64,000 nucleotides of DNA from Gaeumannomyces sp. JS-464 (taxonomy: Eukaryota > Ascomycota > Sordariomycetes > Magnaporthales > Magnaporthaceae): the NCBI GenBank assembly GCA_002197995.1, contig NGZR01000002.1, positions 7,874,001 to 7,938,000 on the forward strand. Direction: 5' to 3'. Position 1 is the stretch's first letter. Every line of letters begins with the position of its first letter. Both the position numbers and the translations under genes were made by a program. Below the pieces are notes generated by a model. The model did no database searches. It was not told where the DNA came from and saw nothing but the letters and a program-made list of their open reading frames with translations. Of the stretch, positions 11,796 to 23,600 are shown piece by piece.

Positions 11796-14124
11796 GGAAG
11801 GCCCGCCGATCAACCATCTAATCGCAAATCTCTTCGGGAAGGAGGGGGGCAATAATAACACTCTGGCGTCGGCCTCGCACACGAAAAGGCTTTGAGCGCA
11901 GCACCCTTTCTCTCGGTCACCCATCTCTATACCATACCTCACCTCCTGCCTACCTATCTCTACCTATTCCATGCTGCGCTGGGCCCATTTTTAGCCTTGC
12001 CCACGCGCTGCTTCGACCGCCCTGGCGATAAACCAACACCAGCCAGAAAACTATACGAGCTTCAGATACCCACGGTCGTCGGCCACGGTTGTTATTTATT
12101 TTCTTACAATTTCGTTTCTTTGGACATTTTTCCCCCTCACTTCGTGAACGGCATCATGCAATCTATTGCAGTTCCTTTACGGCTTTTATTTGTTAGGCCA
12201 TCAGCCAAAAACCATCCCGACTCCCGATTCATCTCTTTCGTAGCACTTCGTGGCCTGATTCGCCTCTCCGTTTTTGGCATTGGGTGGTACAAATCTAGTT
12301 AGTGCAGAACAAGCCCAAACCTTGTCACCTTTCTCCTTGATTCTTCCTTTATATCCCGGTCAGCATTTTTGGAATCTTGGACATGATATCACGAACCCGT
12401 TGAAGCCACGCGAATGGTTGGTGCGTTTGACTGTTGTGCGGAAGCCTATCGTCTGCATCATGGCAAGGCAAGAACGGATATGCGCATGTTTGCATGTTTG
12501 TATGTATTCTTGGGGTTCTCGGTAATCTAGCCTGCGATCACTCCTCGGCGGTAGCCTAGAGTGGTGGTCTGAAGGCCGCCAGGCTTGTTCGATTGGGAGG
12601 ACGTGTGCATTGCAACCATGGCGTTTGGACCATTTCATGTCAGGCGGCACGGACTATTGACACGAAAAACAAGAAAGAAAAGCAAAAAGCATCATATTTC
12701 CAGAGAAGACCATGCAGACGTCATGGCGAATGTGGATAGTGGATGGAAGCTGGAGCATGCTGAGAAGGCCCACCGATCGATTGACGGTGCGGCACAGACG
12801 GTGCTGCTACTCGCCGCGACGGCGACGGCGACGCTGGAAGCTGGGGCCTGGTGGCGCGTGCCTTTGGGGCCAAGCCAAAAAGCCTAGCCCATCCCCGCGT
12901 GCGCGCGGCGTCTTGACCAGTTGAATAACTCTGGATGGGGATCGAGGTGGAAGCGCCGGAAAGATGGAGGGAGGGAGGCCCAAGCCCCCTAGGTAGGTGT
13001 AGTTTGCGGGGTTTCTCGCCTCAGCCGCACTCGTGTGCCCCGACAAGCGAAAGGTTGCACCATATCTTTGCATTCTTTTGGCCCTTTCATTTTGGCCACC
13101 TCTATTCAGTCAGCTATGCTCCCAATCGCATCACAAATGGCTTTCCGCTGAACAGGTGGGTCGGTGTGCTCAAGGCGGGCTTGAGGACAGCATCCCCGCG
13201 ACCTGATTCGGGGTCTTGCTGCTTCCCCAACCATGCGTTTGATATTGCTGATATTGCCGGGTCGTGCCTTGGTCGCGAACACGCATCCGACTTGTGCTCG
13301 CCCGCCAGCATGTCCAACCAACTGGTGTTTTTTTTTCTTTCTTACTTGCAGTGAAAAATGATGGGCGACGCTATACGCACGAGCACGGCTAGTCGCGTAT
13401 TTAACCCTTTCAGTTCACTGTAGGAGGTTGCTTCCCGACTTCCCGACCCAGTTCACCTGATCAATTTAATCCTCGAAGAGCTTGCCGAGCTTTTGAGTGG
13501 AGGAACGGCAGATGGAAGAACAACTCGACTCGGGCATCATGCAGAGGTGGTTTGAGAGCGAGTGAGTGAGAGAGGGGCGTGTGTGTGCCGCATCGTGCGG
13601 ACACCGTACGGGAGAGTCGCGGAAACGCACATTTTGCGGGGGTGAACACGGGGTTTGCGCCAGTGCACTGTGGGGGTGGGCTTTAGGCTAACCCGTGGGG
13701 GAGTGGCGCTAGTCCAGCACCTCGAAATCGGCCTGGCAACCATGGTTTGTTTGGTGAACCGGCTGGAAAAATCGAAAGCGCCTGATTCAACCTCTGCTGT
13801 ATGTAGGTGAGCAAAAAAAAAAAGGTTGGACCAGCTAGGTTTGACTTGAAACCCCGTTTATGAATCTCGGAAAGAACAGGCCTACGAATCGCATCGTTTG
13901 ATATATTCGTTTGCGTGCAGAGAAGAACAAGAAAGAACTTGCTCCTGCCGAATCTCAAGCGGGTCATCGGTTCTTCTGTGCTTCGCTCGCGTTTGTTTAC
14001 ACCACCACCTTGGTTTGGAATCTTTGCTGAAGCATACTACGTGCGCAGCGAAAGCTTCCCGGCCCAATATCCAAACCCTATGACCATAACCCGTGAATAC
14101 CTAATCAAAAACACAACTAAAAAA
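11796..14124. other. Intergenic region between gna-2 and the beta-glucosidase
   Basis: Contains the gna-2 3' region and the promoter of the next gene. No ORF with motif or codon support and no RNA gene or repeat was seen. Confidence 0.5.
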
Positions 14125-17100
14125 ATGTCGGCTGCCACTAAGGAAGGACCCGCCGTCGACGCAGCCCTCATGGGTGGCGGGCACGGCGGCATCAAGTCCA
14201 GTTGACTCGCGGGGATCACCCGGCGCTACCCGTTCCTCGGGACGAGGAAGGGCGTCGTGGTGATCGCGGTCGTGGTCGCCGTCGTCATCGGCGGCGGCCT
14301 GGCGGGGTTGGCGGCCCTGCCCAAGAGCAGCGGCGGCGCCGGCTCAGGTCAGACGAGGGGCGAGGCGGCAAACGCCATCAAGGAGGACACGGCGTTTTAC
14401 GGCCAGTCGCCGCCCGTGTACCCGTCGCGTAAGACACCGTTGCTGTTGTTGTTCTGTGTGCTGGGTTTTGTTGATTCTGATGACTGATTTGTTTTTTTTT
14501 ATTGCAGCCGAGATCACGGGGCTTGGCGAATGGGCCGAGGCGTATGGAAAGGCCAAGGAGATGGTGGGCAAGATGACGCTCGAGGAGAAGGTGAGAAAAT
14601 AAAACAAAATCATTATGAGTGGAGAAAAGGAAGAACAGGCTCCTATTGCTAAACAAAAAAACAGCTGAGCCTCACAGCCGGCGTCCAATCAACAAGCAGC
14701 TGTCCAGGCAGCATCCCGCCCATACCGCGTCTCAACTTCACCGGAATGTGCCTGGCAGACGCCGGCCAGGGCCTCCGCGGCGTCGACTTTGTCAGCTCGT
14801 GGCCGAGCGGCGTCCACGTCGGCGCCAGCTGGAACAAGGCGCTGGCGCTCAAGCGCGCGTTCGGGATGGGCGGCGAGTTCAAGAAGAAGGGCGCCAACGT
14901 CCTGCTCGGCCCCGTCGTTGGGCCTATGGGGAGGACAGTGAGGGTGGTCGGAACTGGGAAGGTTAGCCGGAACGCCTTCATCCTTGTTGTTTCGCTGCCG
15001 GTGGAAACTGACGCCTCGCCCCTTTTAGGGTTCTCCATCGACCCCTATCTGTCGGGGATACTGGTAGATGCCACGGTCCGTGGGATCCAGCAGGCTGGCG
15101 TTATTGCATCTACCAAGGTGGGCTCACTGTGAAATCCCATCTTCATCGTTTGGAGCCTGGACTAGGCGCTGATATGGGCAATCCCTTCTTACAGCACTTT
15201 GTGGGGAACGAACAAGAGACACACAGACAGCCGAGCGGCGGTGTTGCAGCGGTTTCGTCCAACATTGACGACAGGACAATGCATGAGCTTTACTTGTGGT
15301 AAGTACACATCGGTTACCCCAGTCGCGCGCAGTTCGGTCATACCAATGCTAACAAACGTGACAGGCCCTTCCAGGATGCCGTCCACGCCGGCACTGGCAG
15401 CGTCATGTGCTCCTACCAGAGGGTAAACAACTCGTACGGCTGCTCAAACAGCAAGACGATGAACGGCCTGCTCAAGACTGAGCTGGGCTTTCAGGTTCGT
15501 TCCAGCGTTCGTGTGGTGCGCCGTGGCACTACGGAAAAGACGCCCACTAATACAGCATGTCGTGATAGGGCCATGTGGTTTCCGACTGGAATGCTCAGCA
15601 CGCAGGTGTCGCAACGGCACTTGCGGGCATGGACCTCACCATGCCCGACGACGGGAAGTTCTGGGGCCCCAAGCTTATTGACGCGGTCCGAAATGGATCT
15701 GTGCCCGAGGCTCGGGCCACGGACATGGCGATCCGGTAAGGGCCCTCTCTTGAACAAACAATGACCAGCTAAAGCGGCTCACTAACTGACATGCGAAAGT
15801 ATCCTGACCCCCTGGTTCAAGATGGGCCAGGACCAAAATTTCCCGCCCCCGGCGTCGGCATGCCGGCCGACCTCTCCAAGCCGCACGCCGTCGTGGACGC
15901 GCGCAACTCGTCCGACAAGCCGACGCTCCTGGACGGCGCAGTTGAAGGCCACGTGCTGGTAAAAAACGCCCGCAACGCGCTCCCGCTCCGGAAGCTGCGC
16001 ATGATCTCCATTTTTGGCTACTCGGCAAAGGCCCCCGACACCAATAACTATGCGCCGGGCATCATGCCGGCCTGGATCTGGGGCGCCGACGCCATGAAGC
16101 ACAACGACCTGGTCGTGGGCTTCGCTAACTCGTGGGAGGCCGGCTACGTGCCCGCGCCCGTGGCTATCAACGGCACCATGTTCTCGGGCGGCGGGTCGGG
16201 CGCGACGTCGCAGTCGCTGGTGAGCGCGCCCTTTGACGCCATCACGCAGCAGTGCCTGGCCGACGACACGGCCATGTTCTGGGACTTTGTGTCGGTCCGC
16301 CCGACCGTCAACCCGGCCTCGGACGCGTGCCTCGTCATCGTCAACGCGGCCGCGTCCGAGGGCTACGACCGCCCGGCACTGCGCGACGACCTGACCGACG
16401 GCATGATCAAGCACGTTGCGGACCAGTGCAACAACACCATCGTCGTCTTCCACAACGCGGGGCCCCGGCTCGTCGACCAGTTCGTCGACCACGACAACGT
16501 TACAGGTCTCATCTTTGCCCATTTGCCCGGCCAGTCGTCCGGTATCGCGCTTGCGTCCATCCTATGGGGCAAGGCCAACCCGTCTGGCAAGCTCCCTTAT
16601 ACGGTCGCGCGCAACGAGTCCGACTACGGAGGCGTGCAGGACCCGGCCCTGGCGCGCGGCCGGTTCGTCAACTTTCCGCAGGCCGACTTCAACGAGGGCG
16701 TCTTTGTCGACTACCGCCACTTTGACGCAAACAATGTCTCCCCGCGCTACGAGTTCGGCTTCGGCCTGTCCTACACCACCTTCGGCTACGCCAACCTCAA
16801 GGTCAACAAGGACGCCTCGGCCAGCTGGACCCCGCACCCGGAAGGCCCCGTCGCGCCAGGCGGCCCGACCGCGCTCTGGGACGTGCTGGTGCGCGTGTCG
16901 GCCGACGTCTCCAACACGGGCCCCGTGGTCGGCGCCGAGGTCGCCCAGCTGTACGTCTCGCTTCCGGGTTCGGGCGGCGGCGGCGGCAGCGGCCCCGACA
17001 GGACGCCGGCGCGGCAGCTGCGCGGGTTCGACAAGCCGCTCGTGCAGCCGGGCCAGAAGGCGACGGTCGAGTTCGCTCTCACGCGCCGCGACCTCAGCGT

Positions 17101-17209
17101 CTGGGACGTGGTGGCGCAAAAGTGGCTGCTGCGCAGCGGGACCTACACGGTGCACGTGGGCGCGAGCAGCAGAATCCTACCGGTCAACGGGACGTTTACT
17201 ATCCCTTGA
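14125..17209 (+). pseudogene. Membrane-anchored GH3 beta-glucosidase (BglE-like), frame broken
   Basis: Eight exons can be traced: 14125-14428, 14508-14590, 14665-14961, 15029-15117, 15195-15298, 15365-15494, 15569-15735 and 15800-17209. The product is a type II membrane protein: basic RRYPFLGTRKG, then a transmembrane run of Val/Ile/Gly, then a GH3 domain ([35 protein letters not shown] segment, catalytic nucleophile Asp in VVSDWNAQH), the C-terminal sandwich and a fibronectin III-like end (LTRRDLSVWDV). It would release glucose from beta-glucosides at the cell surface. Three breaks exist: an in-frame TGA at 14203-14205 between the first 26 codons and the membrane segment; a one-base loss near 14931-14945 just before GGRNWEG; and a one-base loss in the C run 15846-15850. 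The two indels could be sequence errors; the TGA is a substitution or is read through. Family call is firm; whether it is functional is open. Confidence 0.8.
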
Positions 17210-18385
17210 GCTGGAGGAAAGGGCAGCCTGGTTGGGAGAAAAAGGGGTAGTAGGGGTGTGCGTGTTTGTTTTTGTGTGTAACGCTTTACGCTGTTTGGGT
17301 AGGCTCGGGTTTGGTGTTTCTTGTGCTATACTTTTGGGGTTCCTCGGAGGGGAGTGCTTCTTGGACCCTTCGGACATAACGAATGATGATTTCTTCAGAC
17401 GGACGCCCAAGTGCCACGCCCCCACGGCTAGGTTTGGGGGGCAAGTTCAGGGAGATGGTCTGGACGACCTGGCAGCTGGCGGCTATCGCGGAGAGCGGGC
17501 GGAGGCCCGAATGCTTTGGGCTGCCGTTCTTATTGTATCAAGCCATAATGCTTCGAAACCCCAGTTTGTCAAACACTCCATGCTACGACGGCCACTTCCC
17601 GTCCGCTTCGCATCCACCTCGGTTTCCAGATCGTGGCTCTTCAGGGAGTCTCGACTGACTGAAAGCCGACAGACAAGGCGGCATGCCTTCCTCTCGCCCG
17701 CCTACGAGCTAAATAGCGCATGTGTCGTCGTCGATCCGTCATCATAAAAGCCGCTTGCGACGCCTTTGGGCAGCAATACTTCCATTCTAATACAAAATGC
17801 GGCGTCTTTACAACAACGAGTGCACTATGGACGCGACGTGGGGATCTCCAGGTGCGACGTGCGGTGGCGAGAGGTGGTTGGGCGGCACTAGTGTCCGCTG
17901 GCAGGTTGATGGTTGATCCTTGGCAAGACGAGCGCGTCCCCTTGGGTGCCGTCAGTCTTCAGGGGCTGGGATAGGAAAGGGACAGCTGGAATTGGGAAAG
18001 AATCCCGGAATTTATCCTTCCAGAAAATGTAGTTGGCTGAGTGGGGAGATCTACAGTTTGCGGCCTAACGGCACTCGGGATACATGTGCGAATCTATACA
18101 GTGGTCTACTCTGCGAGGAACATCGCGTCGTGGAGCCCGGCGGTCTGAGGATGGATGGGGCCGCAGGCCCAATCGTGCTGCTGTGAAGAGAGACTGGGAA
18201 AGATGGACACACGGGAGGAGGGAGGGGAAAAGCATGGGGAGAGAGAGGATGGGCGAGAAAGCGCCGAGGGTATATAAAGGATGGCCGTATTCCACCATAA
18301 AGGGCCGTGTAATGACGTACGGGCTCCATGTCGAGGCTCAAATTCACATACCTCTCGGACAACCCTTAGTCCTTCCATCGAGGCA
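17210..18385. other. Intergenic region with a TATA-box promoter
   Basis: 3' region of the beta-glucosidase, then promoter sequence. A canonical TATA box lies at 18271. No supported coding sequence otherwise. Confidence 0.5.
18271..18278 (+). promoter_or_regulatory. TATA box (TATATAAA) upstream of ORF at 18386
   Basis: TATATAAA, 108 nt before the ATG at 18386, a normal spacing for a fungal TATA promoter with a short leader. It supports a real transcription unit for the otherwise damaged gene that follows. Confidence 0.55.
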
Positions 18386-19325
18386 ATGTTTTCTTGGAAC
18401 ACTCAGGGCTATGGCGAGCTCCAGGACCTGGCCGACATCCTCGCCCGTGCTACTCACACCGAGCATCCCGCCTCGATCCGGTATGCACTCATGGCTAGCG
18501 GCCCCGTCGTGAACTGTGCAGGCCGCAGCGGGGACAAGGCGGACCTGCGCAACGATTGTCAGCGGCCATGAAGGGCCCCGGCTCCGAGGCTGCGGGCGGT
18601 CAGGCATCCCTGCCCGCCCACGTCGCCTTCGCGATCCAGAATGAGGCAACTCCAGAAGAAGATTCCTCCTTCGCCAGGGCCCCCGAAGAGCTCAACAACC
18701 ATCTTCAGGACGCTGCCTCGGTCGCGGACCTGTTCGCTGCCCTTTCCAATGTCGCGAAGCACCGAAAGCGCGACGCGTCTGGAGCCGTACAGGATCAGCG
18801 ACCCCAAGGAGGCTGCTGGCGCCCTTGTACCACGTTTCGATCCCCACCAACCGCAGCTCCTACGAGCTGATGTCCGGGACTGAGGTGCACCGGGAATTCC
18901 TCGTGGCGATCTTCCGGGACTTCGGCCTGACTCGAGCGGCCATCAAGAAGCTCGACGACATCATGACCGGCTTCGTCGACCCCCCCGGCACGATCGCCGT
19001 CGACACCGAGAACACTAGCGGCACGGTCGGCCTAACCCTCCGTGTCCACCAGATGTTCAACGCCAACACGTGGAACAAAGAGGGTCCGGTCTGGCTGTAC
19101 GTGCCCCGCACACGCATCGTCTACCTGAGAATGGACTCTGGGACATGGGACTGGGCGACCAACAAGGCCGACCAAAGCAGGAGAGCCTTCAAAAGGCGTT
19201 ACACCACCGTCAACTGCCACCTCGACGTCAAGAGGTGGCTCGCCCGCAAGCCTCATACGGAGGAGATCTTCGAGAACACCTACGGCTATACCTTGGAGCA
19301 GTACAGGAAGTTGAGGTGCCCTTAG
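18386..19325 (+). pseudogene. Unknown protein, reading frame interrupted several times
   Basis: Coding character (G/C-ending codons, protein-like composition) continues from ATG 18386 to TAG 19325 but changes frame near 18565, 18780 and 18820. The pieces read in order MFSWNTQGYGELQDLADILA..., then an Ala/Glu-rich segment ending KHRKRDAS, then LEPYRISDPKEAAGA, then a 166-residue C-terminal block beginning YHVSIPTNRSSYELMSG and containing LDDIMTGFV, PVWLYVPRTRIVYLRMDSGTWDW and LEQYRKLRCP. I do not recognise the family. No signal peptide or membrane segment is evident. The changes could be sequence indels or true decay; the TATA box and continuous coding bias argue that the gene was recently intact. 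Confidence 0.45.
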
Positions 19326-19768
19326 CCAGTCGATCGACGGGTCGGGGAATAAAAAGGTAGAGGAGAGAAAATGTCTTCACAGCTCCATGGCGATGATCAA
19401 GGCCGCTCCTGGGATACAACTACCTGGAGCAGGACAAGGTGGGCAGCTGACGCCTGGGCTGGGTGGTGGCGATGTCAATGCGGGCGTCCGTCTGCTATCT
19501 TTTGAGACTGCCGAGGTCCTTCTACAGAATTGCCGAGAGCTAGGGAGACAGCGTCTCGAGTCACTGTTGACTTCAACTGATGCCTCTGATCTTCGAGACC
19601 GCCCTCCGGGAGCGGCATTGGGGGCGGCCGTTGGAAAGTTGAAGATCGATCAGCCGGGACTGACGTGTATAGGTAGGCAACTCGCATCTATCCGGTCCGT
19701 CATCATTAAAAACTTGGCTTGTAGATCTAGCTGAGGCTTTGTGTGGCCTTGAGCGGGAAAGTTCCTCG

Positions 19769-19776
19769 TATAAATA
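19769..19776 (+). promoter_or_regulatory. TATA-like motif TATAAATA
   Basis: Perfect TATA element in a gene-free stretch; no supported ORF follows it. Confidence 0.25.
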
Positions 19777-19907
19777 GGCCTCGTCTCGGACCCAACTCCC
19801 TCTTCGGCGTGAATGAAGTTGGACGCCGGACGGGCTAACCAATAGCTAGCGGGACACGCAAGATATATCAAATTGCAAGCTTGGTCGAGTCCGGCGAAAT
19901 GGCGGGT

Positions 19908-19915
19908 TATAAAAG
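19908..19915 (+). promoter_or_regulatory. TATA-like motif TATAAAAG
   Basis: Perfect TATA element about 40 nt before an ATG at 19948 that opens a 67-codon ORF of unknown merit. The pairing is suggestive only. Confidence 0.25.
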
Positions 19916-20173
19916 GGGGGAAAGGAGCATGACATTCACTTCACGGCATGCAACTTACCACATCACATCAACTTAAGCCCCTAGCCCATATAACCAAGCC
20001 CCGTCTGGGGGCCTTCACCGAGCGGCCGAAACCGAACGAGTCCGACCGACCGGTGCTCCCAACCTTGTCCGAAACCTTCCGGCGGCGACGAAACCTTAAC
20101 CTCTCGAGGTCGACGGTTCGAGTCCCGGCTGCGGACAAAAACATGGGCTAGGAATGGGTGGAGGGATTTAGGG

Positions 20174-20217
20174 GGATGGGCACCCGTTGGGCGGGTTGGG
20201 TAGGTGGGTGCCCATCC
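20174..20217. repeat. Perfect 12-bp inverted repeat (hairpin)
   Basis: GGATGGGCACCC at 20174-20185 and its exact reverse complement at 20206-20217, with a 20-nt G/T-rich loop. Confidence 0.85.
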
Positions 20218-20221
20218 TCCA

Positions 20222-20260
20222 GGGGTGCCCGGTTGGCGTGGGTTGGGTGGTGGGCACCCC
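20222..20260. repeat. Second inverted repeat (9 bp) next to the first
   Basis: GGGGTGCCC at 20222-20230 and its exact complement at 20252-20260. The arms share the core GGGTGCCC with the preceding hairpin, so this is a two-hairpin array. Confidence 0.8.
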
Positions 20261-20343
20261 CAGGGGGCTACTAGATAGGTTAGCTAGCATGCCGCAGCGT
20301 GCCGTAGTTGCCTTGTAATCGCCCTCTGTCAATACTGTAACTC

Positions 20344-20364
20344 GTAGCCCGTAGCCCGTAGCCC
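20344..20364. repeat. GTAGCCC tandem repeat (3 copies)
   Basis: Three perfect copies of GTAGCCC. Confidence 0.85.
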
Positions 20365-20614
20365 GCCTGTCCCACACATCTAGTTCCAAGTCCACACTGT
20401 AAACCGAAGCAAAACCCTCAAGTGAGGGTTTTCGTAGCTGTCCACCCCATCCAGGGCTGGGCAGTGAGCTTTTTGTTACAAGTACCAATAAGAGTAAAGC
20501 AGCCAATGTTTTTTTCCCCTTAAAAGTTCTCGAGTCCCATTCTCCCAAGTATGGCGCAAAAACTACCCATCATCCCGTGATTTTTAGTCCCAAGCGCTTC
20601 CTAGATTTAAACCC

Positions 20615-23600
20615 CTAATCGCTTTCATCATCAGACTCAATAATAACAATCTCGCTGCGTCTCCTCTCCTCGGCAGCATCAGCAAGCAGCCGTCTGCGGA
20701 TTACCGGCTCGTTTCTTAGCCTTCCCTCTTGCCCGCGAATCTCCTCTGCCAGCTCTTCGTCATCATCGTCGTCAGCTCCACCTGCCACCCGACCGCCGTT
20801 CTCGGCACGACGCCCCACGTGGCCAAATATGCACGTCCACAGGTCATCCACCGGAATCTCTTCGCCCGCCTCCTCCTTCCCCTCGCGCTTGCGCATGAGC
20901 TTGGTGAGCGACGCCTGCTCCATTTCCAAGGCGTTTGCCATCTCGAGGCTCGACTCGTCCACGTCCTTAGCCTTGCCCTTGAAGTTTCGGTCCATGTGCT
21001 CGAGCCGGCGCTGCACCGACAGATTGTAAATAGACTCCTCGACGGTCCCCTCGACGATGTACAGCCACACCGTCGTGTCCTGCTGCTGCCCGATCCGGTC
21101 CACGCGCGCGATGGCCTGCAGCTCGAGCGCCGTGTTGAGCAGCGGCTCGCACAGGATGACGTGGTTCGCGTTGACCAGGTTCAGGCCGCTCGACTGCGCG
21201 CGCGCGTGCAGCAGGAAGCACTCGATACCCGGGTCCTCGGTGAAGCGCTGGATCCCGGCCCGGTCGCTGATGGACGAGAACCCGATCCGGTACCGGTCAA
21301 ACGCGTCCGAAAGCACTCTGAAGAAGTCGGTGTACTGCGAGAAGATGATGGACTTGGCCCCCGGGTCGCTCTCCCGGAGCCACAGGAGGTGGCGCACGAT
21401 GGCGTCGACCTTGGTCGTGAACGAAGGGCCGTCCAGGTCCACCGCCTTGATCTCGGCCAGCTTCTCGGCGTTGAACGACGAGTATATGCCATTTTTGGAC
21501 TTGGGGCTCGACGACTGCCGGCGACCGTTGTTGGTGCCGTCGGGTCCGCCGGAGCCCTCGTCGCCGTTGTCCACCAGCTTAAGCTGCTGGGGCTTCAGCG
21601 TGAAGGGGTGCAGTTGGAACGGCCTGACAGGGCGCTTGCAGGTTGGGCAGTTGCCGGCGCGGCTGAGCCATGGCAGCAGGCAGTCCTTGTCGAACTGGTG
21701 TCCGCACGTGGTGATGACGCCGTTTGTGATCTCGGTCTGACAGATGGGACACATTCGGACCTCGTCCTTTTCTCCAGAGGTCTTGAGATTGAGTACTGTA
21801 AACAAAACATGTCAGCGCCAATGGGCAGCAACAAAAACTTCTAGACGCTTCCAAAACTCACAGTACCGGTGCTCAGCCTGGGCTTTTGCAATTTTGTCGT
21901 TGAGCGTTTTCTCCTGGGCTTCCATGCTTATCAGAGCTCTGTCGTCCTTGGCTCCCTTGAAGGGCGCCACGTCGTCGGAAATGGCCTGCAGTTGGCGGTA
22001 GTAGTCGACACGTGCGTTCATGATAGACGTGAAAAAGTCCACCTCCTGCTCCATCGCCGTCTGGACCTTGCTTTGCTTGTTCCACATGGCGGTCAGCTTC
22101 TGTTGCAGCTGTTCCACCACTGCCAGTTCTGCCTGCGCGCGGTCCGAGCCTTGGTGTCTGAGAGAAGCCGAAACCGTTCGCAGGTCCCCAAGCAAAGACC
22201 TGACAGACCCCCGGCAGTTGGTAGGCGATACTCGCGCTCGCTGGTCGAATAACTCAATCAGTTTCTCGGGGGCAGGGCCCTCGTCCTCCAGTGCCAGTGC
22301 GAGGGATGTCTTCGTCTCGTCCACCACTAGTTTGCTGACAGGCTGTCCCGAGAGGGCCGCGTGGCGGTCAGCCAGAGCTGCTCTGATGACTTGAACAAAC
22401 ACAATGACCTCCTCCTGGACCTTTGTTGAGTCGCCGTACTCGTCGCCAGTCACTTCCACGTCTTCGTCCTCGTCAACTAGAGGCTTGCAAACGAGCTCGA
22501 TGAGTCGCTGGCGCCAGTCGTCCAGTTGGTCCGCTTGTTCGTTCAGAGCTGCGCACAGAGATTCGATCATGTCTACGATCATGCTCGTCTCGATTCCGGG
22601 CCGCACGTCACACTCCATGTTGGGGATCACAGCAAAGTCTTGGCGCTTGGCCTTCTCTTCGATCCGGGCCATGAGGTTGGAGGCTTTGTGGTGCGAATCT
22701 TGAAGGATCTCTTGGCGAATACGCTTCGCTCGGGCGTAACCTTCGTCCTCAATCTTGCTCAGCCGCTCAATCTCATCCTTATCTTCCGGGTCCGTCATAT
22801 CTTTATCGTTTCGTATCTGATAGTAGACGTTGGCGCGAAAGAAGATGGCCTTGTGCTGGATCTCGAGAGAATATCGCAACTTTCGCTGCACTTCTCGCAG
22901 TCGCGAGTCCCCCGTCTTTTCCTCTTCGCCACTCGTATCGTCTGCGTCGTCGTCGGTTACGCCCGACCGTACCGCACGAAGCTCCTCGCGCGTGGCCTCA
23001 ATGATCGGCTCAATGGTATCCAGAACCTCCTGCCAGATCTCCAGTGCTTCTTTCTTCCTCGGGGTCTCTTCGAAAAGCTGGCCCCTTATAAGCTTTGAAG
23101 CGAGTAGGGCCCGCTGGCTGGTCAGGACGTTGCTCTCTGCCTCCTGCAGCATGAAATCCAGAACCTCTGTCACGGTGCGGAGAGGGTTGCGACCCGCTGT
23201 ATGGCCTCGGGCGCCCACTTGCGGGTGCAGTGCGGCCTTTCGAAGTAGATCAAGGCAGTTTCGCATCCCACGCGTGTGTTCTTCAGGCCTCCAGTTTTCG
23301 ACCGTCGGCTCACCCTGGTCGTCCAGGTCGCATGTCTTGACGAGCTGGCGAAAGAGCCTTTGATAGTACTGTTCCTCGACCGCGTTGAATGGAATATTGA
23401 TTACGTAGCGCTTCTGTGCTGGGAGCTCCAACTCGCTTCTGACCAGGTGCTTTGTATGTCTCAGGCTGATCAGACGAAAGAGGTCGCGAAAGATCCCCCG
23501 ATAACTGACAAGAGTGTCCCAGATGTTGGGTTGTACGAAGAGGTCGGAGTGGAGAAATAAGAAAGGCCCCTGAGATCCTTGAGATCATCCTTGATGGGGT

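Larger units (their letters stand above)
19326..20614. other. Intergenic region with TATA motifs and hairpin repeats
   Basis: Holds two TATA motifs (19769, 19908) with no convincing gene behind them, a degenerate tRNA-like B box near 20114, two G/C-rich inverted repeats (20174-20260) and a 7-mer tandem repeat (20344-20364). It may be a short repetitive-element relic. Confidence 0.45.

Noticed and set aside
14203..14205. Selenocysteine reading of the TGA in the GH3 gene
   Set aside because: Filamentous ascomycetes lack the selenocysteine machinery, and no SECIS-like hairpin was seen.
20041..20135. tRNA-like B box (GGTTCGAGTCCC) near 20115
   Set aside because: The T stem has three mismatches, the acceptor stem pairs over only about four bases and there is no A box at the right distance, so it is not a tRNA gene.
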